Assembly (NCBI RefSeq): GCF_027789125.1
Contig: NZ_JAQFVF010000070.1
Location: 1 to 64,000 of the forward strand
Origin: Paenibacillus aestuarii
GTDB taxonomy: Bacteria; Bacillota; Bacilli; Paenibacillales; NBRC-103111
Length of the DNA: 64,000 nucleotides
Reading direction: 5' to 3'
In this document: positions 36,299-44,890 of the stretch, in pieces
How positions within the stretch are numbered: position 1 is the stretch's first letter
Layout: every line of letters begins with the position of its first letter
Notes under the pieces: generated by a model
Told to the model about the DNA's origin: nothing
Seen by the model: the letters and a program-made list of their open reading frames with translations, nothing else
Databases searched by the model: none
Made by a program: the position numbers and the translations under genes

Positions 36299-36813
36299 CG
36301 ATTCGTCACCCGCTTCCCGGTCTTCGCTTCATAGCGAATCTTCTCCTGAAGCTTATTGATGCCATAGATCAACGCAGCTGGATTCGGCGGGCAGCCCGGT
36401 ATGTACACATCAACCGGTACAACTTGATCGACGCCTTTCACTACAGAGTACGACCTCACATACGGCCCTCCCGCAGTTGCGCATGATCCCATCGCAATTA
36501 CCCATTTGGGCTCAGGCATCTGATCGTACAGACGGCGCAGCAAAGGAGCCATTTTCTTCGTAACCGTACCCGCTACAATCATCACATCCGATTGCCGTGG
36601 GGACGTACGGAAGATGACTCCGAATCGGTCCAAATCATAGTGGGAGCCGCCAGTTCCCATCATTTCGATAGCGCAGCATGCCAAACCAAAGGTCAACGGC
36701 CAAAGCGAATTACTCCGTGCCCATCCCTTCACCTGCTCCAGCGTTGTCATAAATACGTTGCGGTTTAGTTCTTCCCGCTCTTCGGGCGTGATTGATTCTA
36801 AACTGAAGTCCAT
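36295..36813 (-). CDS. nuoB: NADH-quinone oxidoreductase subunit B (cluster N2)
   Basis: 172 residues from the ATG at 36813, which follows GAAGGTG and overlaps nuoA by 16 bases; a longer frame upstream is not conserved. N2 cluster ligands are visible: the tandem Cys in GLACCAIEMM, Cys in GSCATAGGPY and Cys in IPGCPPNP. Confidence 0.95.
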   Translation of the reverse strand: MDFSLESITPEEREELNRNVFMTTLEQVKGWARSNSLWPLTFGLACCAIEMMGTGGSHYDLDRFGVIFRTSPRQSDVMIVAGTVTKKMAPLLRRLYDQMPEPKWVIAMGSCATAGGPYVRSYSVVKGVDQVVPVDVYIPGCPPNPAALIYGINKLQEKIRYEAKTGKRVTNR

Positions 36814-37166
36814 TGCAGCACCTTCTTCTTCCAAGCGTATATTAATCCTATGGCAAGCAAGGCTACAAAAATGCACATTTCCACTAAAGCAAAAAGTCCA
36901 AGCTGTTTATAGGCTACAGCCCAGGGGTAAAGGAATACGGTTTCCACATCAAAGATGACAAACATTAACGCGAACAAATAATAACGAATGTTGAAACGGA
37001 TTTGCCCCTCACCGACGGGTTCATTCCCGCTCTCATAGGTCGTGTACTTCTCCTCGACAGGTTTATTTGGTCTTAGCCATTTACCAATCGTAAGTGCCGC
37101 AATAGGCAAAAAGATCGCCAGTCCCAGAAAAATCGCCACAATCACATAATTATTTGTGTACATCAT
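36798..37166 (-). CDS. nuoA: NADH-quinone oxidoreductase subunit A
   Basis: 122 residues, three membrane helices; YESGNEPVG with the loop that nears the quinone site, and FDVETVFLYPWA, are diagnostic. First gene of nuoABCDHIJKLMN. The tandem ATG (37166/37163) is about 13 bases from GGAGG. nuoE, F and G are absent here, as in other aerobic Firmicutes with this operon. Confidence 0.95.
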   Translation of the reverse strand: MMYTNNYVIVAIFLGLAIFLPIAALTIGKWLRPNKPVEEKYTTYESGNEPVGEGQIRFNIRYYLFALMFVIFDVETVFLYPWAVAYKQLGLFALVEMCIFVALLAIGLIYAWKKKVLQWTSV

Positions 37167-37240
37167 CCGATTGTAACCGCCTCCATTCTTTTTTAGCTAC
37201 TCACCAGGCTGCTTGTATACTGGTAATAATCACCTTTTCA

Positions 37241-37269
37241 ATTATATCAAAAAGGCTCTAGAGCGTCGA
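37241..37269 (-). promoter_or_regulatory. Sigma-A promoter of the nuo operon
   Basis: Minus strand TCGACG (37264-37269), 17-base spacer, perfect TATAAT (37241-37246), about 70 bases before nuoA. The rest of the 361-base gap (37167-37527) holds the atp terminator and about 200 bases with nothing I can assign. Confidence 0.65.
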
Positions 37270-37480
37270 TGACTATTTCCGTACTGGCGGATCTTCCTAG
37301 TTTTCCATAATAAACCATTATATACGACGGGATGGGAAAATCAAAACTCTTATGACCCTCAACCGGGTCGATGCGGCCTAAATCAGACTGAGCGCATGCG
37401 GCTTAGCCCTGCATCTATTATAAACGGATTAATCGCTAAACAGCACGTTGCTCCAAGCACTGGAGAGGCTAATTTTCATG

Positions 37481-37517
37481 AAAAAAGAGCGACGAAACCA
37501 AAGGTTTCATCGCTCTT
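37481..37517 (-). terminator. Intrinsic terminator of the atp operon
   Basis: 15-bp stem with one mismatch (37485-37499 with 37503-37517), three-base loop and a T run on the minus strand, directly after the atpC stop at 37528. Confidence 0.9.
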
Positions 37518-37527
37518 CTTCGAAGAT

Positions 37528-37932
37528 CTATTTTCTTCCGGATACGGAGATCCGGTTCAATGCTCTTTGCAATGCCGCTTCAGCACGTTTGAAATCCACG
37601 CTGGCTTGCTTCTCAGCAAGGCGTTTCTCCGCACGTTCCTTCGCTGCTTTCGCGCGATCGACATCGATTTGTTCTGGCAGCTCGGCGCTTTCCGCCAGTA
37701 TAACCACCTTATCCTTGCGCACTTCCATAAATCCGCCGTTCACTGCGATGATCTCGTCTTTAGAGCCCTGCTTCTTCACAGTAATCGAGCTGATTTTTAA
37801 TGGAGTCACCAGTGGAATGTGGTTCGGCAGAATTCCAAGCTCCCCTTCTACACCCTTGGCGATAATCATGTTCGCCGGTTCAGCGTACACTTTGCGCTCA
37901 GGAGTAACAATTTCAAGTAGGAATGTGCTCAC
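37528..37932 (-). CDS. atpC: F0F1 ATP synthase epsilon subunit
   Basis: 134 residues: N-terminal beta-sandwich (TFLLEIVTPERKVYAEPANM, GELGILPNHIPLVTPL) and a C-terminal two-helix domain rich in Lys, Arg and Ala that can inhibit ATP hydrolysis. Last gene of the atp operon. Confidence 0.96.
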   Translation of the reverse strand: MSTFLLEIVTPERKVYAEPANMIIAKGVEGELGILPNHIPLVTPLKISSITVKKQGSKDEIIAVNGGFMEVRKDKVVILAESAELPEQIDVDRAKAAKERAEKRLAEKQASVDFKRAEAALQRALNRISVSGRK

Positions 37933-37979
37933 TTGGATTCTCCTTCCTCAGCTTACGCGTTCGGTTACCTTAGGCAACC

Positions 37980-39377
37980 TTACAGCGTTTTCGCTTTCTC
38001 GATTGCGTCCTCAATCGTACCTACGTTGTGGAACGCCACTTCAGGAAGGTTGTCGTGCTTACCTTCAAGAACTTCTTTGAAGCTGCGCACAGTTTCCTTC
38101 AATGGAACATACAAACCTGGGAAACCGTTGAACGGCTCAGCAACGTGAAGCGGCTGAGACAAGAACAGGCGGAGACGACGCGCACGGGTAACAACCAGTT
38201 TGTCCTCGTCGGACAACTCATCCATACCCAAGATCGCGATGATATCCAGAAGCTCTTTGTAACGTTGAAGAACTTGTTTAACGCCTTGTGCTACCTTATA
38301 GTGCTCTTCGCCAGCGACTTCCGGCGTCAAGACACGGGAAGAGGAAGCAAGCGGGTCTACCGCAGGGAAGATACCTGCAGCCGCAATGCTACGCTCCAAG
38401 TTCGTTGTTGCATCCAAGTGCGCGAACGCAGTTGCTGGAGCCGGATCCGTATAGTCATCCGCAGGAACGTAAATCGCTTGAATCGAAGTTACGGAACCTT
38501 TTTTCGTGGATGTAATACGTTCTTGCAATTGACCCATCTCTGTAGCAAGGGTTGGTTGGTAACCTACCGCGGAAGGCATACGGCCCAGCAAAGCGGAAAC
38601 CTCAGAACCTGCTTGTGTAAAGCGGAAGATGTTATCGATCAACAGAAGAACGTCTCTGCCTTCAACGTCACGGAAATATTCAGCCATTGTCAAACCAGTC
38701 AAGGCAACACGAAGGCGCGCACCAGGAGGCTCATTCATTTGACCGAAGACCATCGCAGTTTTATCAAGTACGCCGGAATCTTTCATTTCGTGGTAAAGGT
38801 CATTACCTTCACGTGTTCTTTCACCAACACCTGCAAATACGGAAATACCGCCGTGATTTTGCGCAATGTTATGAATTAACTCTTGCAACGTAACGGTTTT
38901 ACCTACACCCGCGCCGCCGAAGAGACCAATTTTACCACCCTTAACGTAAGGAGCCATTAAATCGATAACTTTAATCCCAGTTTCCAGGATTTCCGACTTG
39001 GTCGACAAGTTTTCGAATTTCGGAGCTTCCTTATGGATCGGGCTCGTCAATGTACGATCAACCGTATCGTTGCCGTCGATTGCCTCGCCGACAACGTTGA
39101 ACACGCGGCCTAGTGTCGCTGCACCAACTGGTACAGTGATCGGAGCGCCTTGGTCAACCGCTTCAGCACCACGGATAAGTCCGTCTGTGGAAGACATCGC
39201 TACACAACGAACGAGGTTGTCACCAAGGTGAACAGCCGCTTCAACGACGATCGAAACCGTTTGTCCGTTTTCTGTTTTTTCAATTTTGATTGCATTCAGA
39301 ATTTCAGGGAGCTGTCCGCGATCGAACTCAACGTCGACGACAGGCCCTGTAATATTCACAACGCGCCCTTTGCTCAT
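37980..39377 (-). CDS. atpD: F0F1 ATP synthase beta subunit
   Basis: 465 residues from the ATG at 39377, six bases after AGGAGG. Walker A GGAGVGKTVTLQELI, catalytic Glu in GVGERTREGNDLY, Walker B ALLLIDNIFRFT-type stretch (DVLLLIDNIFRF) and the DELSDEDK segment that contacts gamma are intact. Confidence 0.98.
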   Translation of the reverse strand: MSKGRVVNITGPVVDVEFDRGQLPEILNAIKIEKTENGQTVSIVVEAAVHLGDNLVRCVAMSSTDGLIRGAEAVDQGAPITVPVGAATLGRVFNVVGEAIDGNDTVDRTLTSPIHKEAPKFENLSTKSEILETGIKVIDLMAPYVKGGKIGLFGGAGVGKTVTLQELIHNIAQNHGGISVFAGVGERTREGNDLYHEMKDSGVLDKTAMVFGQMNEPPGARLRVALTGLTMAEYFRDVEGRDVLLLIDNIFRFTQAGSEVSALLGRMPSAVGYQPTLATEMGQLQERITSTKKGSVTSIQAIYVPADDYTDPAPATAFAHLDATTNLERSIAAAGIFPAVDPLASSSRVLTPEVAGEEHYKVAQGVKQVLQRYKELLDIIAILGMDELSDEDKLVVTRARRLRLFLSQPLHVAEPFNGFPGLYVPLKETVRSFKEVLEGKHDNLPEVAFHNVGTIEDAIEKAKTL

Positions 39378-39425
39378 GGTTTCCCTCCTAAGAAAAGCTT
39401 CGCCTCCATCGAGGCCGTTTATCAA

Positions 39426-40283
39426 TTAAGCGTTCGCGTTCGCACCGCCGACGATTTCCGCAATCTCCTGCGTAATGGCAGCTTGACGTGCTCGGTTGTA
39501 CGCTAATGTGTAGGTGCTGATCATCTTCGTTGCATTCTTCGTCGCCGAGTTCATCGCTGTCATTCTCGCGCCGAACTCACTTGCTTTACCTTCCAGTACC
39601 GCACTGTAAATAAGCGTCTCCGCATATTTAGGCAGCAATACTTCCAGTACGCCTTCGGCAGACGGCTCGTATTCATAGCTAGCCGTTGTCGCGCTCTTCA
39701 CTTCTTCCATAGGAAGCAGGCGAACCATGGTTGGTATTTGGCTGATCGCATTTTGGAACTTGTTGTACACCAGGAACAACTGGTCGTACGTACCATTCTC
39801 AAAGTTTCTCACAGCCGAAGCAGCGATTGATTTAATATCCGAGAATTTCGGAGAATCCGGAAGACCCGTAACCTCCTCGACGATCGGAATGTTGCGTTTC
39901 GAGAAGAAGTTGCTTCCTTTACGACCGATTACAAAAACCGAGTATTCCGACGTCGATTGATGTCTTTCACGAATCTCAGTCATAACCTTCCGCAACACGT
40001 TCGCGTTGTAGCCGCCCGCCAATCCGCGATCCGATGTGATAACCAAATAACCGGTTTTCTTCACTTCACGCGTTTGGAGCATCGGGTGCTTCACATTTCG
40101 AGAGCCAGCTGCAATGCTTGCCACGACTTCCTTCAGCTTATCCGAGTAAGGGCGAGCCGCTTCCGCAGTTTGCTGCGCTCTACGCAAGTTCGCAGCCGCG
40201 ACCATTTCCATCGCGCGCGTAATTTGCTTCGTGTTTTGTGTGGATTTGATTTGGCGCTTAATCTCGCGCATTCCTTTTGCCAT
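39426..40283 (-). CDS. atpG: F0F1 ATP synthase gamma subunit
   Basis: 285 residues from ATG 40283 (AGAGGTG upstream); the first helix MAKGMREIKRQIKS and the last SAVLEGKASEFGARMTAM...YNRARQAAITQEI form the rotating coiled coil. The in-frame extension upstream is not part of the family. Confidence 0.97.
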   Translation of the reverse strand: MAKGMREIKRQIKSTQNTKQITRAMEMVAAANLRRAQQTAEAARPYSDKLKEVVASIAAGSRNVKHPMLQTREVKKTGYLVITSDRGLAGGYNANVLRKVMTEIRERHQSTSEYSVFVIGRKGSNFFSKRNIPIVEEVTGLPDSPKFSDIKSIAASAVRNFENGTYDQLFLVYNKFQNAISQIPTMVRLLPMEEVKSATTASYEYEPSAEGVLEVLLPKYAETLIYSAVLEGKASEFGARMTAMNSATKNATKMISTYTLAYNRARQAAITQEIAEIVGGANANA

Positions 40284-40414
40284 ACCTGTCACCTCTCTTT
40301 TGAGGCTTTGGAAAGCCTTCATTCGAAGGCCTGATCTCAGGCAGCTTGCACCCAATCTCAGGCATAACATGGAGTACCTGATCTCCCCTTACGAAGAGCT
40401 CAGGCAGCCATCAA

Positions 40415-41929
40415 TTATTCAGAAACTGCGAAGCTCTTTTTGAAGGATACTATCGCATCAACAAGTGCTTTATCGTTGTCCGCAGTAATGTCTTTAACGT
40501 CATTAATGCTGTTCAAGATTTCCGGGCGGTCGGATTCCAAGTAAGCCAAGAACTGTTGTTCGAAACGAGTCACGTCTTGTACTGGAATGTCGTCCAAGTG
40601 GCCTTTAACAACGGTGTACAAGGAGCAAACTTGTTTAGCAAGGTTCAGCGGTTGGTGAACGCCTTGCTTCAAGATCTCAAGTGTACGAACCCCACGGTCT
40701 AGGCGGGCTTTTGTTGCTCTATCAAGATCAGAACCGAACGCCGCGAATGCAGCAAGCTCACGGTATTGAGCCAAGTCTACACGCAGTGTACCGGCAACTT
40801 TTTTCATTGCTTTCGTTTGAGCGGAGCCCCCTACACGGGATACAGAGTTACCAACGTTAACCGCTGGACGCTGACCGGAGTAGAACAGGTCGGACTCAAG
40901 GAAGATTTGACCGTCCGTAATGGAAATTACGTTCGTCGGAATATATGCGGAGATGTCGCCCGCTTGTGTTTCGATGAAAGGAAGCGCAGTAATGGAACCG
41001 CCACCCAGCTCATCGTTCAATTTCGCAGCGCGCTCCAGCAAACGGGAGTGCAAGTAGAATACGTCACCAGGATATGCTTCCCGACCTGGAGGACGGCGGA
41101 GCAACAGGGACAACTCACGGTAAGCTGCCGCTTGTTTGGACAAGTCATCATATACGATCAGGACGTGCTCGCCTTTGTACATGAAGTACTCACCCATTGC
41201 GCAACCTGCGTATGGAGCCAACCAAAGCATTGGGGACGGCTCGGAAGCAGAAGCAGTTACGACAATTGTGTAATCCAATGCGCCAGCAGCACGAAGTTTT
41301 TCAACAACGCCTACGACTGTGGATTGTTTTTGACCAATTGCAACGTAGATACATTTCACGCCGTTGCCTTTTTGGTTGATGATCGCATCGATCGCGATCG
41401 CTGTTTTACCAGTTTGACGGTCACCGATGATCAACTCACGCTGACCACGGCCGATTGGAACCATCGCATCAATCGCTTTGATACCTGTTTGCATTGGCTC
41501 ATGAACGGATTTACGAGCCATAACGCCTGGAGCCATGTTTTCTACCGGACGAGTCGTCGTTGCATTGATAGGACCTTGACCGTCAACCGGTTGACCCAAG
41601 GAGTTCACAACACGGCCAAGCAAACCTTCGCCTACAGGAACCTCCATGATACGGCCCGTACGTTTAACTTGGTCACCTTCACGGATATCTTTATAAGGTC
41701 CGAGAATAACGATACCTACGTTGCTTTCTTCAAGGTTGAACGCGTAGCCCAGAACGCCGTTAGCGAACTCGAGCAACTCGCCCGCCATTACGTTTTCCAA
41801 GCCGTGAGCACGAGCGATACCGTCCCCTACTTGAATGACTGTACCTACGTCAACCACTTGCATATCGGATTTATAGTTTTCAATCTGTTGTTTAATCAAT
41901 GAGCTGATTTCTTCAGGTTTGATACTCAA
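40415..41929 (-). CDS. atpA: F0F1 ATP synthase alpha subunit
   Basis: 504 residues. Walker A GDRQTGKTAIAIDAI, the arginine finger in SVSRVGGSAQTKAMK, and the SIKPEEISSLIKQQI N-terminus that binds delta are all present. The gap to atpG is 131 bases, longer than elsewhere in the operon. Confidence 0.98.
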   Translation of the reverse strand: MSIKPEEISSLIKQQIENYKSDMQVVDVGTVIQVGDGIARAHGLENVMAGELLEFANGVLGYAFNLEESNVGIVILGPYKDIREGDQVKRTGRIMEVPVGEGLLGRVVNSLGQPVDGQGPINATTTRPVENMAPGVMARKSVHEPMQTGIKAIDAMVPIGRGQRELIIGDRQTGKTAIAIDAIINQKGNGVKCIYVAIGQKQSTVVGVVEKLRAAGALDYTIVVTASASEPSPMLWLAPYAGCAMGEYFMYKGEHVLIVYDDLSKQAAAYRELSLLLRRPPGREAYPGDVFYLHSRLLERAAKLNDELGGGSITALPFIETQAGDISAYIPTNVISITDGQIFLESDLFYSGQRPAVNVGNSVSRVGGSAQTKAMKKVAGTLRVDLAQYRELAAFAAFGSDLDRATKARLDRGVRTLEILKQGVHQPLNLAKQVCSLYTVVKGHLDDIPVQDVTRFEQQFLAYLESDRPEILNSINDVKDITADNDKALVDAIVSFKKSFAVSE

Positions 41930-41971
41930 CGAACGTCACCCCTATTCTTACAGTGCATATTAATAAACCTT

Positions 41972-42505
41972 TTAAACCAAAGCTTTAGCCAAGCGATCTA
42001 GCTTGCCTGCCAAGCTTCCATCATATAAACGGTCACCGATGCGCACTTGAATGCCGCCAAGCAGTTTAGGCTCAACTACAGTTGTGACGCGAATCGTTTT
42101 CCCCGTAACTTTACTGAAATGTGATGCAATCTCCGCTTGTTGCGCTTCTGTCAAAGCAAATGCGGCATACACCGTAGCACTTGCATGTCCAAGCGCTTCA
42201 TTAGCAATTTTGACATAGTCGCCAACCAAGGCGGAAATAATCGACTGTCTTCCTTTATCAATCAAGACTAGCAGCGTGTTCCACACCGGCTCGGAAACTT
42301 TGCCTTCGAAAATCTGCTTCAGCAGGTCCGTTTTGACGGAAGTCCCGATGTTTGGATGGTTCAGGAATTTCTGCAAGTCTGCATTGTCCCTAATCGCACT
42401 AGCTACAGATTTCAACTCTTCTTCAACTTGCGAAATGATATTTTTATCCTTCGCCACTTCAAAAAGAGCTCTGGCATAACGCTTCGCTACGACGATGTCA
42501 CTCAT
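41972..42505 (-). CDS. atpH: F0F1 ATP synthase delta subunit
   Basis: 177 residues: an N-terminal six-helix bundle (VVAKRYARALFEVAKD) and the C-terminal LLGGIQVRIGDRLYDGSL signature. It links alpha to b as part of the stator. The start overlaps the atpF stop by four bases. Confidence 0.96.
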   Translation of the reverse strand: MSDIVVAKRYARALFEVAKDKNIISQVEEELKSVASAIRDNADLQKFLNHPNIGTSVKTDLLKQIFEGKVSEPVWNTLLVLIDKGRQSIISALVGDYVKIANEALGHASATVYAAFALTEAQQAEIASHFSKVTGKTIRVTTVVEPKLLGGIQVRIGDRLYDGSLAGKLDRLAKALV

Positions 42506-42987
42506 ACGTTGCCTCCTACCTCTTTGAGGTAATGCTCAACCAGTTCTTCTTGCGACTTCTCGTCGATTTGCTTTTCAATAATTTTGGATGCGATCAGAAC
42601 GGACATCGCGCCCACTTGGCTGCGAAGAGCCGCAACCGCTTTATTCTTCTCATTCTCGATATCTTTAAGCGCTTCGTCTTTCAGACGAGTTGCTTCTGCT
42701 TGCGCTGCACGAACGATGTCGTCGGCTTGTTTGGAGCCCGTTTGCTTCGCTTGCTCGATAATGTCGTAAGCTTCCTTACGAGTTTGCTGCAGAGCAGTCT
42801 TCTGCTCCTCTAACAATTGCTCAGCTTGTTTGCGGCTATTTTCAGCCGTTTGAATCTGATCTTTAACCAATTGTCTGCGCTTCTCCATCATGCCAAACAG
42901 AGGACCGAACGCAAATTTGGAAAGCAGCACATACAAAATCAAAAATGCGATGATTTGTATAAAAAATGTGGACCATTCAATATGCAA
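42502..42987 (-). CDS. atpF: F0F1 ATP synthase b subunit
   Basis: 161 residues: one N-terminal membrane helix (TFFIQIIAFLILYVLLSKF) and a long charged coiled coil that dimerises as the peripheral stalk. Overlaps atpH. Confidence 0.96.
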   Translation of the reverse strand: MHIEWSTFFIQIIAFLILYVLLSKFAFGPLFGMMEKRRQLVKDQIQTAENSRKQAEQLLEEQKTALQQTRKEAYDIIEQAKQTGSKQADDIVRAAQAEATRLKDEALKDIENEKNKAVAALRSQVGAMSVLIASKIIEKQIDEKSQEELVEHYLKEVGGNV

Positions 42988-43065
42988 AGAACGTCACTCC
43001 CTTCTGATAACGTGGGCAAAACGAAGGCGTGGAGGCTAATGCGGCCATCCCCGCCACTACGTTTC

Positions 43066-43290
43066 TTAGGCTTTTCCCATGAAAATGAACGCAAGTACCA
43101 ATGCAACGACTGGCATTGCCTCTACCAGACCTACCCCGATGAACATTGTAGTTTGAAGCGTACCACGAAGCTCAGGTTGACGGGAGATACCTTCTACTGC
43201 ACGACCTACGATCAAACCGTTACCGATACCTGCACCAAGTGCTCCCAAACCGAATACGATACCTGCTGCTACTAATGCTATTGCTCCCAT
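43066..43290 (-). CDS. atpE: F0F1 ATP synthase c subunit
   Basis: 74 residues, helical hairpin with polar loop RQPE (37-40). The ion-binding carboxylate is Glu57 in GVGLVEAMP. Residues that form the Na+ site in Na+-type enzymes (Gln in helix 1, Ser/Thr after Glu) are absent, so a proton-driven ring is expected. Confidence 0.97.
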   Translation of the reverse strand: MGAIALVAAGIVFGLGALGAGIGNGLIVGRAVEGISRQPELRGTLQTTMFIGVGLVEAMPVVALVLAFIFMGKA

Positions 43291-43373
43291 TGATAAAATC
43301 CTCCCTTAAATTCACAAGTGTGTTTTATTGTTTATAAAATGAAACTCGAGACTTCCCGAGGTCAGTCTTGCTC

Positions 43374-44081
43374 TTAATGCTCTTCTTCGTGAATCAACGT
43401 TTGCGAGATGTAAACCATTGTCAGCATCGTGAATACGAAAGCCTGAATCGCGCCTACGAACACACTGAAGCCCTGCCATACGAAGAGTGGTGCAATTCCA
43501 AACCAACCAGCCCCGATAATGACAGATATCATAATTTCACCTGCATAAATGTTACCGTAAAGACGGAAAGCGAGTGTAAGTGGCTTCGATACGACCTCAA
43601 TCAAATGAAGGATCAGCATCGCCCCTTTGTACTCAAAGTAATGCGCAAAGTAATGTTTCGTGTTACGTGTAATCCCTAAGTAGTGACTCAACACGATAAC
43701 GATAACCGTAAGTGCTCCGGTTACGGCGATATCGGCTGTCGGTGATTTCCACCAAGAAACATGATCTTCCGTCACAATCGAGAAAGGTAGTCCCAACATA
43801 TTGCCGATAAAGATATACATAATGAGCGAGAGCCCTAATGCGATGAATCCTCTACCGTGTTTGGAACCGATTGTGCTTCCGATGATGCCTTCGACAAACT
43901 CGATCGTCCATTCCATGAAATTTTGTAATTTCGTAGGGTTGGTGACTGATGCTTTACTAGCCCCTGCAATGGCGAGGATTAATACCAGTACGGTAGTAAT
44001 TCCGATCATCAGAAGTGCTGATGCATCGAAGTGAATACCTAACCACGTAAACTCTGGTGCATGATGTTCCATGTTTTCCAT
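43374..44081 (-). CDS. atpB: F0F1 ATP synthase a subunit
   Basis: 235 residues from ATG 44081; the upstream ATG (44096) sits on the AAAGGGGTG ribosome site itself. About five to six membrane helices; the essential Arg is in LTLAFRLYGNIYAGE. Confidence 0.96.
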   Translation of the reverse strand: MENMEHHAPEFTWLGIHFDASALLMIGITTVLVLILAIAGASKASVTNPTKLQNFMEWTIEFVEGIIGSTIGSKHGRGFIALGLSLIMYIFIGNMLGLPFSIVTEDHVSWWKSPTADIAVTGALTVIVIVLSHYLGITRNTKHYFAHYFEYKGAMLILHLIEVVSKPLTLAFRLYGNIYAGEIMISVIIGAGWFGIAPLFVWQGFSVFVGAIQAFVFTMLTMVYISQTLIHEEEH

Positions 44082-44105
44082 TTTCACCCCTTTCATCGAA
44101 TGGAA

Positions 44106-44486
44106 TTACTTCTGAGACTTGCGAATAGAAACAATACCCAGTACGAGTGTTGCCAATTGCGTGAAAAAGTATCCAGCTATTGTCGTGGGTAAGGCGAAAT
44201 GCTGCGGATACCGTACGGCAACGAGTCCTGCTACAGCCGCAATGGCTGCTCTGGTCAGAAAGCCCAAGGTAACCTTGCGCCCCTTCTGCTCTATAGCAGC
44301 TGCCCCCAGCTTATTGATCTTCCAGGCAAGAAACCTTGCATTGATCATGCTGGCCAAAGCGCCAAGCATAAGACCTGCAATGTACAGCCTATAATCGACC
44401 AGAATAGCCCAAGCAGCCAAACAAAAGGAAAGAAAGAAAAGGAATACATTTTGAACCGTTTTCAGAGTGGCTGAAAATTCATCCAT
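44106..44486 (-). CDS. atpI: ATP synthase subunit I (AtpI)
   Basis: 126 residues, four hydrophobic helices, placed directly before atpB as in most atp operons. AtpI assists c-ring assembly in Bacillus. Overlaps the preceding gene by one base. Confidence 0.85.
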   Translation of the reverse strand: MDEFSATLKTVQNVFLFFLSFCLAAWAILVDYRLYIAGLMLGALASMINARFLAWKINKLGAAAIEQKGRKVTLGFLTRAAIAAVAGLVAVRYPQHFALPTTIAGYFFTQLATLVLGIVSIRKSQK

Positions 44487-44710
44487 TATAGCCCTCCGTA
44501 TTGCTTAATCATGAAGTAAATGCTAATGATTCCGGTTACAAGACCTAACAGAAACCCGGCCAAAAGCCAGAGCTGCCCCCCCAGGATGTGGCTCAACCAT
44601 TCGCCAAACCAATAGCCAGCCAGTAGGCAAACTACGAGGTCAATTCCAATCGCACTGGTTAGTGCTGCTGCCCGCCAAGGATTATCTTTCTTCGGATCTT
44701 GTCGTTTCAT
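44486..44710 (-). CDS. atpZ: AtpZ/AtpI family membrane protein
   Basis: 74 residues, two membrane helices with the sequence GIDLVVCLLAGYWFGEWL and GFLLGLVTGIISIYFMIKQ, typical of AtpZ, a small Mg2+/Ca2+-linked or assembly protein opening some atp operons. The ATG at 44710 is six bases after AGGAGG; two in-frame starts further up lie on or before the ribosome site. Confidence 0.85.
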   Translation of the reverse strand: MKRQDPKKDNPWRAAALTSAIGIDLVVCLLAGYWFGEWLSHILGGQLWLLAGFLLGLVTGIISIYFMIKQYGGL

Positions 44711-44736
44711 CGGCATCCTCCTAAGAATCCTCATTT

Positions 44737-44766
44737 ATTGTATCGAAGCTACGTAACATTTGTCAA
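44737..44766 (-). promoter_or_regulatory. Sigma-A promoter of the atp operon
   Basis: Perfect TTGACA (44761-44766), 18-base spacer and TACAAT (44737-44742) on the minus strand, about 30 bases before atpZ. Confidence 0.8.
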
Positions 44767-44796
44767 TTGAATAGACTTCATACGTTCGCTTCAGCA

Positions 44797-44825
44797 AAAC
44801 GCCCCAGAGCCTTGTGGCTCTAGGG
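44797..44825 (-). terminator. Intrinsic terminator of mnaA
   Basis: 10-bp stem with one mismatch (44802-44811 with 44816-44825), TTGT loop, and minus-strand GCGTTTTG tail. It separates the mnaA unit from the atp promoter just beyond. Confidence 0.8.
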
Positions 44826-44890
44826 TTTGCTGATTTTCAAACCGAACAGTTCAACTGTACGCTGTAGCGTTTGTCATGATTTTGTCACGG

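Noticed and set aside
35705..36359. Two overlapping plus-strand frames of about 210 codons opposite nuoC
   Set aside because: They are mirror frames of the Ala-rich NuoC extension: GC-rich Ala codons lack stops in every frame. No ribosome site or homology features.
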